Positions 1-9,930 of a DNA stretch of 64,000 nucleotides are shown in pieces. The DNA comes from Blastomussa wellsi. Lineage: Eukaryota > Cnidaria > Anthozoa > Scleractinia > Plerogyridae. How positions within the stretch are numbered: the first letter of the stretch is position 1; every line of letters starts with the position of its first letter. The translations under genes and the position numbers were made by a program. Under the pieces are notes generated by a model. That model saw nothing but the letters and a program-made list of their open reading frames with translations. It had not been told where the DNA came from and did not search any database. Location of the stretch: positions 22,943,847 through 23,007,846 of the forward strand of contig OX393565.1 of assembly GCA_947652115.1 (NCBI GenBank). The letters are read 5' to 3'.

Positions 1-115
1 AGCTGTGAGTTGTCAGTACACAATTTGCATCAGGAATCTGATAACTAACTACCCAATACAGTCATAGTTTGGTGTGAAATTTGCCATGCCATAATACAGT
101 CCATCTAGAATACAG

Positions 116-3100
116 CCTTTGTTGCCATTTATCAAAAGGCTGGAGACAAATCCAATTCGTATTGAGTCGTCTTTGTCACGCTCAGCCACAAAGGAAAAGA
201 AAAGTGGAGCAGGAGACAAGAAATTTGAACAATACCATGGCTTCAACTTGTCAGTTGCTGCGCTAAAAGCACATCAGGTAATGAAATATTCTTCTTTGGT
301 AGCTTATAAATAGTCTTCGCTGTACTGAACTGAATGTTCTCTCAGTGCAGGAATGAGTAGTTAAGCTTTATAGTCTTAGGAAAGCTTCCTTGTTCTTCCC
401 ACATAGTTAGAAGTAAAGAAGCTTGTACTATCATTTAAAAGCCTTTTACACAGTGCTTATATTTATCAGTCATATACATGTGTAATATCTGACTGGATTT
501 GCAAAAATATAGGGCTTCCTGAAGAGCTTCTGCCAGCTCAGCACAGCACACATCCCCTGCCCCTCCCCCAAACCAACAGACTGGCACTCAACTTGTTCAG
601 CAGGGCTTCTGTTCTTGCCAGGGTGTTACCTCTGTCCATGCAATCACTCCCTGTTTCAGTTACTCACCACCACACACCAGGTCACAGCTCAGTCCCAGGG
701 CTCGCTCTGGGTATAAGCCTTGACACCCCCCCCCCCCCTGCATTTTTTGAGTGACAGCTGTGGCCACCTTCAACCAAAAAGTGCATGGCAATGCTTTTGC
801 AAATCCAGGCGGATATAACTGTACATCATTCTTTAATTGTTGCAGTACACTACATGTGTATTTTGCAAACAGTTTGCAAAATACACATGTAGTGATGGAC
901 TCTAATTAACAATCAGACTACGAGCCCGAGTTTTCTATGAGCGAATAGTCAACAAAGTGCAAGAAACTCCAAAGGATTGCAGCCCAAAGGCTACGATCGT
1001 TTTCTGTCGGCAAATAGAAAACAGTCGGAGAACCAATCAGATTCAAGGATTTCCAGTAGAACACATAGTTTCTACTAATGTAATATTTAACCACTACAAT
1101 CACTAAATACCAGTTTATACAATGTATAAAACCGATTTGTTTCTTTTTTGCATACGCAGGTGCTTGCTTTAAATAGAGGCGAACAAAGCAAGATTCTTAC
1201 TGTTAAACTAACCATCCCCAAACCTGTGGAAAACCAGTTCCTTTCTCATCTACATAAAATGTGGGTTCCCTGTGACTCTACAGGTAGTGTCACTTTTTTC
1301 ATTGTACAATTCAGTAAAAAAAACTTCATGTGAATGAATTTTTGTTGAACTTGGCTTAGTAGGTAGTTCTTTCAGCGTGTGTTATTTGCATGTTTTTAAG
1401 GGAAGATACAAAAACTATTCAAGACAGCAGTAGATGATGCGTATAGCAGACTCATTAAACCCAAGATCACAAGACAGTCCAGGTAAAAGTAATTCATTCA
1501 TAAAGCAATTTACTTAAATTAATTCATGTTTTCTTAGCTTTTCATTACTGCATTTTATAGTGATTGATTTTAAAAAATGCTACCTAAAACCAATCAAACA
1601 CAGCCAATTGTGACTCTCTTACACACATTTTCCGCTTGGCTACATTTATTTGAATATTGCTTCGAGTTTTGATTGCATGGTTGGATTGTCTGAAGCCTTT
1701 GGTATGCTGATTGGTTGGAAAAAGTGATTGCTTTTGTTTTCTGATGTTCAATAGCATAATAATCACTGGCGTTCTGTTATTATATGGCCGTGTCTCACAA
1801 GAACTGGGAACTACCAAATTCGCGAATTTGATTCGCTAAAATCGATATTGACTGCGTTCTAGACGTTCCCATCTACAGTAGGTAGGGATGTAGACTACCG
1901 GTAGTTACATTTTGCGTAGCCTGCGAATACAGCCGTCTTTATTTGCTCACGGTCGGTTTGACGTTTCACAAGAATAACCGAAACCGGCCGGGAGCGAAGA
2001 AAGATGGCTGTATTCACAGGCTCCATTTTGCGGTGAGAAAGTTACAAGCAAAAAGCGAGAACAAAAATATTGACTTGTTTTATCTATAAACACTACATGA
2101 AAGACACAAAAGCTTGACGCGAAAAATTAAAGAGAACAAGCAAACTTTGGTGTATCGCTGTTCGCAAACAAAATGTCAGCGACTACAAAACGGCCAAATA
2201 AAGCAAATTGTTTATAAGGTGTCTTGTTTGTCCATATAATAAACATCTTATTGCTTGAGATTAGTCGGTCTGTATGGGAGAATCTTGACCTCTGTTCTCA
2301 TGACCTAGGTCAAGATTCTCCCCACAGACCTCTTGTTAGTATTGCACTACAATGGATTTCACTTAATGACAACTATTTGAGAGAGGTAATCTGACCAGCT
2401 CCGTTTTTGGTCACGTGAGTAAATCTTCGTGCCCAAGAGACTTCTGACATTCAACGTAGCGGCCATACAAAGATATATGCACTTTCTCTGATTGGACGCA
2501 CAAAATAACAATACGTCGTTAGAGCATGTATGGAGTTTTTGGTTCATTCGAGCAGGAAAAATCGAACATGCGAAGAAGACATCAGGTGCGTGATGCCAGA
2601 AGTCACGCGTGGGAAAGCCACAAGCTAAACAGGCTGTTATTGGCTAATCTTAAGGCTCACTCCACCTTTTAATTTATTTTGTTTTTTTTTTTCTCAAGGA
2701 GTTCTTTGACCAAACAGGCTGAAAAAGAGAGTGTCGACCTGTTCATGATGAACCTGTATCGCCTTCTTCTCACTCCTCCCGTCAGGGGAAAGAATGTTCT
2801 TGGTCTAGACCCGGGCTTCTCTCATGGGTGCAAATTAGCAGTGCTAAGTTCCACAGGTGAGTGGACAAAAACAACACAAGAGACTGCATATAAAATGAGG
2901 GGGACAATCTATCAGTGGTCTGTACTTAATATCAAAGTAGAGTTAAATAAAACAACTTATTTTTGTGAGGCGCGGTGGTCTAATGGTTAGTGCCCTGAAT
3001 TAGGATAAGAACGGAGGGGTCCGTGTTCGGGTCCTGGCCGGGGTCAAGGCAAGACACGTTACTCTCAACTCTCATAGTGCTTCCATCCACCCACGTGTAT

Positions 3101-6100
3101 AAATGACAGGAGCTACATAATGCTTCAGTGTGCACAAATTCGTTATTTATAATCAATCTCAATCTTCCCCATCCTTGTTTCTGTTCCTTGGTGTTTTTTG
3201 GTTTCCTTTGTAAACTATTAATTTGATATTTCCTACTGTACATTTTTAGGGCACTTTGGTTCGTCGCAAAAAATGACTCAAAATATCGTGACGTACTCCT
3301 TTAATGCTAGGGGGTGGGGGGGGGGGGGGTGGGCTAACCCGGTGATGGAGGTGGGGGGGGGGGGAATACTCCTACACTGTAGTTGCCGGGGTAAGCTCCG
3401 GTGGTTTCGCCCTTTTGGTTTGGCATAAGAATGAGTTTTTCAGTCACTTGCCAGTCTTTTTGCTCACCCCTTACAGGCGAGGTACTGGAGACTAGGGTGA
3501 TCTTTCCATTTGGAAAAAAAGCCAACGCTGGACAAGCAAAGAATGTATTGATAGAACTTGTTTTGAAGCACAGGTAATGGACGTTCCTTGCGCGAATCGT
3601 AGAATCATTTTTTAGAATTCACTTATAGAAAAACTCAGTAGGCTCTTACAAGTAAATTCACTGCTGTTTCCAGTCCATGATCAGGAACTCGTTTCGGGAA
3701 GACTTCAGTCAATACACGCAACCACCATACGGCAGGACTTCGGTATGAAAACGCTGCCCAGTGTGAAAACGGGATTGCATACGTGCCATCAGTGTGGTCA
3801 ATAGAGTGGTGAAGTGATGACGTCACTAAAACTAAATTTATGAAATTATGGGATTTGCTGACATATTCTGAAAGAAAATGATGAAGAATGCCTACTTGCC
3901 AAAAATCAGCATCTTTTTTTCAAATTGGGGGTGAGATATTGGTCCTTTCACGCTTCAGTGACTCCATACAAATCCTTGTCAGACGTAGCTTGCGTGCCCA
4001 GTTGTGAAATTCCCAGCTTGAAATTTTGTTTCACAGTGGTATTTCTTCAGATTTCCTGCAAAATCTCGCACGTTTGTGTCGAGCTATCAAAAAGATCGAG
4101 GCAGCGAAAACCGGAGGAACCCTGGTAACCGCCTGATGTCGCTTTGTTTCTAGATGTGACTATGTCGCTGTTGGTAATGGCGTTGGATGCCGGGATGCTG
4201 AAACATTCATCAGTCAACTCATCAAACAGCGTGTGTTTTCGCCTCTGGACATCGCTTACTGGTAAAAGATAACCTAAAGATATGAAACTTGTGTGTTGTT
4301 TGATACTTCAAGGATTTCGTCCTGTATGAGCAAAACCAGAAATGTGTGTCTAGTGTCTAGGGATGGTTATGAAATATTGAAACATTTGTAATTTGGCTAT
4401 TCAGGCATGGCCCGCCTAGATTAGCTTTTGCTAGTTGCATCGAAGAGGCCGAACCTATCTCAAATTTCGCTATTTTCTTTCTTTTCCTGACTAAACGCTC
4501 ATTAAAATTTTCACCCTTGAAGAAGAAACTTTGACCCATAGCCGTATTTAGGGATGTCACGCAAAGTGCAATTTTTACTGCTTTTCGTTAAAACAAAAAT
4601 TCATCTCCATAAAACGATGTATCGTACCAATTTTAGTAAACCTGCGAAGTTTGACAACAATCGGTTAAAAACTCTCGGAAGTATGAGAACGCGAAAACGG
4701 CAAAATTTACAAAGAAATGTATGAAAGGGGACAACGTTTGACCCTTTCCTCGCGAAACCACTGCGTCTTCGCATGTTGTCAAAGTAATAAGGAAGGTGTC
4801 TTTGATTTTATGTAATGGGCTGAAACTTTTTTGAAATTCAGTATCGTCAGTGAAGATGGAGCCTCCATTTACAGTGCATCGCCAGAAGCGGCAGCTGAGC
4901 TGCCAAGCCTTGATACAAGCCTCAAGGGAGCTGGTAACTATTAAACAATAACATTATCGCCATCCTCGTCAGGAAAACGTCAGGAATTTAAATCCGCGAT
5001 TACGGCTAAATAAAGTGGACGTGAAAACTGCAAAGGATCGCGAACGATAATTCTGCTAGTTGACGTAGGATCTGCAAGAGACCTAATCAGCCAAAAATAA
5101 ACTGCAACACAAACATCACTGCAAGACTGAACACGGTTGCAGCCCTGCTTTATCGGTTTCTGTCGAATTATTGTCTCGCAAAGTCAACTTTTTCACGTAG
5201 TATCAGCCTTGCCTTAGAAACCGGGATGAGCTCCGGCCTGATGGGACACGAGGCCCGAATGCAACCTTTACCTTTTTTATCAGCCTTGTAGTGATGTTTG
5301 TGTTAGATTTAAATGCCAGAGTAGACCATGTAAACGTTATAGTTTACTTTGTGCAAGTTTTGTTTATAACGCTCTGCGTGTGATTTTGGCTCTTATCGTA
5401 TTGTTTTAGTATCAATAGGACGAAGATTACAGGACCCTCTGGTGGAACTGGTGAAAATTGAGCCCAAGCATTTGGGTATCGGGATGTACCAAGTAAGTAT
5501 GACGCTCGTAGAATGCTAGACAGCGACTGCTTTCTGGTCGGACCTCGTTTTGAAACTGAGGCTGATAATATAACTCGGGAAATGGTTATCCTACGTCATT
5601 GTTGTTTAGGAGACAGTGGTAAGGTAGACGGTGCGCCCGAAAAAGAGTTCTTTGTGGGCAGTTCAGGGGATTCTCTTTTTTTGTCTTATTGTTTTTTCCT
5701 GCCCGCTCTGTCGCAGCATGACATCCCCGAATCTTTGCTCCGAGGAGCTTTGGACGGTGTGGTGGAGGACTGTGTCAGTTTCGTGGGAGTTGATTTAAAT
5801 GTTGCCGGAGTCAGCATGTTAAGGTAATGTCTGTTGTGTCCTTTACATATTTCTTTTTTTTTTAATTTAATGTTGGCTTCATGTTGCATGTTATTGCCTA
5901 GTGTCGTACCGTGAGGTACTGGGTCGAGTGCTGACTTTCGCGGACAAATGAGATAGTTCGCAGCTCTCTAGAACCTCTAATTTCATTGGATCTTAATAGC
6001 ACGCAGCTCTATAGTTTTAGGGCTAGGGTCCATTGTTGCTGTTGTTTGTTTATCAGTTTTTCAGCCAATACTGTGGGACCTTGTAAAGAGCTGCGTACCG

Positions 6101-9100
6101 GACAAATTAAAAAAAAAAGATGGCGTCCGCCATTGCGAAGGGAAGGGCGTCCTCATCACGAGCTTTTTGTTTCAAAAACAAAAGGATTACGGAAGCGGAA
6201 AACTCGTCGGAAGTTTTACAGTTTTATTTTTTTTTGCATTTGCCCGCGAAAGTCCGCTCTCCACCCAGTACCTCACGGTATGAAACTTGGCAATGGATCG
6301 AGCGGCCTGGGTTGGATCGGGGCACTGCATTGCGTTTTTTGGCGAGTCGCTTTTATCTCGCATTACCCCTCTTCACCGTTAAGCTATGCGAATCCGTTTC
6401 TATTTGCAAAAGAAATTTGCGAAATAATCTCTTACGTGAATTTTTAACTTCTTAGTAGTATTTGCTAACTTCTTATTGTATTTGATTATAATTTTTAACT
6501 ATATAATATTGTAACTTAAGAGGATGCTGGAGGTATCCCTGCAATGGAGTAGAAATACTTTTAGTACTCGTGATAGCCGCCCGTGCCTATGTGACACTCT
6601 GGCGACATGCAGACTTCAACCACTTGTAGTCACTAAAAAGTGCAATGCCTTAAATATATTTGTTAAACTGAAGGAGCGGTAGGTCACTGGTGAAAACCTG
6701 GCTCTTTCTTCGCCGCGGCTTGCGAGGGACGGTAAATGAGGAAGAGACTGTACCCCAAGTGAAAGGGTTCCAACATTTAGAAAAAGTTTATTTATGAAAC
6801 GATTTTTGAAATGAAATGGGGAAACGTTTATGTTTGCTTAAGAGTTGGGGGATTTGCTTTAAAATGTTATCTTTTTTCAGGCGCATAGCTGGTTTGAATG
6901 ATAAAAAAGCCAAAGCGATTCTGGCGTGGCGGGATGAAAATGGCGCCTTCATTAACCGTGAGCAGCTGAAGGCAGTCAAGGGGATTGGGCTCAAGTCTTA
7001 TGAACAGTGTGTTGGGTTCGTCAGAATAATGAATAATTCACGACTCCATGGCAACGCTGCGAATCCAAGCTCCAGTGGGCAGAGCAGGACAGTGGATAAC
7101 GACGGCAAGAAAGTGATTGTCGTGTTAGATTCTGACGAGGAAGGAAAGATGGCGGCGCGTGGCAAGAAAAGAAAACGTGACGGTGTCGGGGATGAATTAC
7201 AGAAGAAGAAAAAGACGAAAGCCGTTGGAAAACACGAGTTTTGTGCTGAGCCGTTAGATATGACTTGGATTCATCCGGAATCTTATCCGGTAGCGAAAAG
7301 GTAGTCAGTCAATTAAAAAAAAAAACTGGCTAGTTTTTTTTTCAAAATTTCAATCCTTTTCCATCCTTGCCATCCTAAGTGATAGGCGACAATAAACGGT
7401 TTCAGTGCAGTGATATATTCCTAGGTAACAAAACTACACCATTCTTTTTGGGTTTCCATTGATGCATGAACATATTTCGGCGTTTTGAAATGACGCCAAA
7501 ATACTGTGACAGTGCTTCTTTAAATGGCTTGAATGTGCGGTGCATTTAAACCGAGTACGGGATATTAGCAAACGTCATTTCTCATCGCTGTTTTTGTGCT
7601 GTTTTTAGTGTCATTCAGATGTTGGGTATGCTCCCGGAACAGATTGGTCAGCCTGTGATGAAAGCTACTATCGACAAGTTTTTACAGACTCGCAGTACGT
7701 AACAGTCAGTCTTCCGCATCGCTTAGTGTAATTCCTTCATGCCGATCACTGTGCGCTTCGTCCATGATGTAATTACCGTTTTTCAAGTCAACGCATAATT
7801 CCACAACACGCGCTTTGTACTCAGCCTATTACTAAGGTGTTCGCCGCGTTGCTTGCCAGCCTGCTGATTTGGCGCGAAGTTTCGTGACGTCACCGAATCA
7901 AACATGCGTTCACAGGCCCTTCCGTGAACCCCACGCTCGCCCTGAAGAGGAGGAGAACGCTTGATAACTGGACGTCAGCATAAAAGGGGAGGCCCTAGGG
8001 GGCGGAAGCGTTCTTTTGCGTTGAAAGATAGAGAGGCTTTGAACAATACTTTTTTTATGATATTTCATACGTATAATGCCGGAATGAGTCTTTACGTTGC
8101 CGATGCAAACACTCAGCCACATATCGCCGTTGCAAGGTGGAGTAGGAATCTTTCTTATTTTTTGATTTTCTGTGTTATATACATCGCTAACTTTTAATTC
8201 TACTGTTCCATAGAGATTGAAGAATTAGCAGAAAAGTTCGGCGTCGGCAGTCCCACACTACAGCACATTATTGATGGTCTTAGACAGCCAACAGATCATG
8301 ACATCCGAGTCAGTGAGTAAAGGATGGAAATGTCTGTTTTAATCATAACTATCACAAAACTCTCAGTTCTGATTGGTTCTTTTTACTCCCTATTGTGCAC
8401 TAGCTAAAGTGTCTCTATACAATGTCCAATAACAAGGTTTGCGCGCTGTTTGTCTGATTCCTTATTGACTGAATACTTGATATTCCTCAGTCCTCCAGTT
8501 TTAAAGTTGTCCTTTTCTCATATTAGTAAAAATCGTCCACAGGTTTCACTGTCTCACTCGTATGATTACAGACTGAATTTGGCCTTACTCAGCCCTCTTA
8601 CCATTGTGTATTACATGTCATTTAACCAAAAAATGGTTCACTCTTCTATATCGGAGGGTAAATCAGTTCTCACTGTCGCGCTCCATCGGCGAACAATCCT
8701 CGTCTTTGCAATGCATACATTTTAGAATTTTGGTTTTTCCAGTAATGCTGACGAATCTGTTGAGACACAAAGCGTGAAAGAAAAAAAGGGACCCCTCGTG
8801 GTCTAGGTGTTCTTGTTTTGTACTTTCTTTCCTTGTTTCACGCCTCTCCAGCTAAATAGGTTTCTTTGTTCTTCTTTTTTGCTTAGATTTTCAAAAACCC
8901 TTGTTCAAACGTAACATTACCTCACTAGAAGACCTTCATCCGGGAACTCAGCTGAGCGGCCGCGTCACCAACATGACGTCATTCGGGGCATTTGTGGACT
9001 GCGGTGTTGGCCGTGACGGTCTGGCACATAGCAGTAACATGGGACGATTTAAAGGCAAGGTCGGCCTAGGAGATCTTGTGGAAGTCACTGTTAAAAGCGT

Positions 9101-9206
9101 TAATATCGAAAAACAACATATTGATCTGATTTTAAAGGACATAACATCAAGGTTCGATCCACAGTTGCTTGTCTCGATCGGAAATTTATCCCAAACATGC
9201 GCGTGA
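116..9206 (+). CDS. SRBD1: SRBD1 (S1 RNA-binding domain protein 1, Tex-like), 3' portion, 13 exons
   Basis: Exons: 116(or 100)-277, 1160-1283, 1401-1482, 2699-2856, 3477-3573, 4154-4261, 4842-4933, 5410-5492, 5717-5823, 6881-7300, 7609-7694, 8214-8312, 8887-9206. All visible introns are GT-AG and the phases join without a break, giving about 645 residues. The human protein is near 995, so the N-terminal third is off the left edge. Domain order follows bacterial Tex: an RNase H-like YqgF fold in exons 4-7 ([13 protein letters not shown], then [12 protein letters not shown]), helix-hairpin-helix repeats in exons 8-10 ([31 protein letters not shown]), a lysine-rich insert in exon 10, and a C-terminal S1 domain in exon 13 ([22 protein letters not shown]). 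The stop is TGA at 9204-9206. Tex-family proteins bind nucleic acid and are linked to transcription; the cellular role of animal SRBD1 is poorly defined. The first exon's acceptor is uncertain (99 or 115). Confidence 0.93.
278..1159. other. SRBD1 intron 1 in window; contains a perfect palindrome
   Basis: No coding sequence is recognised. The only clear structure is the 47-bp palindrome at 848-894; a short C run lies near 727-740. Confidence 0.6.
848..894. repeat. Perfect 23-bp-arm palindrome
   Basis: Arms 848-870 and 872-894 are exact reverse complements around a single central A at 871. The arms begin CACTACATGTG. It lies in an SRBD1 intron and could be the core of a fold-back element or a recent hairpin-type insertion. 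Confidence 0.9.
1908..2031. repeat. Fold-back element (MITE-like)
   Basis: The left arm, starting near 1916 (GTAGCCTGCGAATACAGCC), is an imperfect inverse of the right arm ending near 2024 (GGCTGTATTCACAGGCT). It sits in the SRBD1 intron between the exons ending 1482 and starting 2699. No coding capacity. Confidence 0.7.
2267..2330. repeat. Short inverted repeat
   Basis: GGTCTGTATGGGAGAATC and GATTCTCCCCACAGACC flank a short spacer containing a second inverted match (TTGACCT / AGGTCAA). An imperfect hairpin in an SRBD1 intron. Confidence 0.7.
2966..3140 (+). mobile_element. tRNA-derived SINE, 5' part (family 1)
   Basis: An A-box-like stretch near 2979 (TGGTCTAATGGTTAG) and a B-box-like stretch near 3023 (GTGTTCGGGTCCTGG) resemble a tRNA-type Pol III promoter. 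They are followed by a body shared with the longer copy at 24300-24606 (AAGACACGTTACTCTC, CCACGTGTATAAATG). The 3' part is missing or diverged. It begins about 110 bp after an SRBD1 exon donor. Confidence 0.8.
4541..4731. repeat. Dispersed repeat, copy 1
   Basis: About 190 bp that recurs, with few differences, near the other end of the window at 61831-62009 (shared blocks include TTCATCTCCATAAAACGATG and ACAACAATCGGTTAAAAAC). It lies in an SRBD1 intron. No coding frame; probably a non-autonomous element. Confidence 0.85.
5211..5275 (+). mobile_element. SINE family 1, 3' fragment
   Basis: GAAACCGGGATGAGCTCCGG and GCCTGATGGG match the 3' tail of the SINE at 24300-24606. Truncated copy inside an SRBD1 intron. 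Confidence 0.8.
5907..6281. repeat. Fold-back element in SRBD1 intron
   Basis: The left end (CCGTGAGGTACTGGGT, near 5909) is the inverse of the right end (ACCCAGTACCTCACGG, near 6263-6279), and a second inner match (GACTTTCGCG / CGCGAAAGTC) extends the arms. Small frames inside it are not credible genes. Confidence 0.8.
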
Positions 9207-9930
9207 TAAAAATAACTGTTCCATTTTGCGCTGACGAACGCTATCGCATTCCAGTAATTATAAAGATATGCGTTCGAGTTGCGTTAAATTGTTTTCAATT
9301 AAAAATCAAATTATTAAAAAAAATGTATAAATGATATTTATTAAATCAAGTTATCGGTAAAATTGTTATTACAATTGATGTTGGAAATAATAACTTGAAC
9401 ATTTCAAACACGCGTTATTTTAGATCAGTGTATTTCTACTCAAAATGTAGTGTTACTGCTGAAAACGAGACAAATACAAAGTTGCCATTAAATAAGACAA
9501 AAATTATCCTCCGTTGTAGCCCTTTAATTCGTTCGTTACATTTTTAGATCCCGCATTCCGAGAAACAAAGAGCGAGCCGTCTAATTTTTTTTAGCATAAC
9601 CTAGTAACAGATCTATTCACCCAAAAAGTTTGGTCTAAGTGGCTTTCTTGGGCATTGCCCTTTCGAAGCCAATCGACCAATAGTTGGTCCGACCTACATG
9701 TATATCGTCCCCGTCCTCGTCCCCGTCGTGCTGGGTGCGCTTTGCGTTTTGGGATTGATTTTGCGTGGTTCGCGTGGCATTGTGGGACTGATGCGAAGTT
9801 CAACCTAACCATCAATCTCCGCGCTCCTGATTTCCCGCCTTACCGCCTTGACCGACCGGCGCCTGGGGACGAGGCAGTGGTCCGACTTACGTTTTGCTAA
9901 CATTTAGTTGGTAGCTGCATCAGAGGATAG
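9207..9930. other. Convergent 3' region between SRBD1 and the Serinc gene
   Basis: No gene is seen. Strongly AT-rich from 9290 to 9420. A minus-strand AATAAA (TTTATT on plus at 9337-9342) could serve the Serinc gene, and ATTAAA variants near 9298 and 9489 could serve SRBD1, so the two 3' UTRs may overlap. A CG-rich stretch (9700-9870) lies next to the Serinc stop. Confidence 0.5.

Noticed and set aside
2966..3060. Possible functional tRNA gene
   Set aside because: A- and B-box-like sequences are present, but the same head is followed by a shared SINE body elsewhere and there is no clear acceptor stem.
5986..6455. Two overlapping plus-strand frames of 153 and 111 codons
   Set aside because: They lie inside a fold-back element in an SRBD1 intron and resemble no family.
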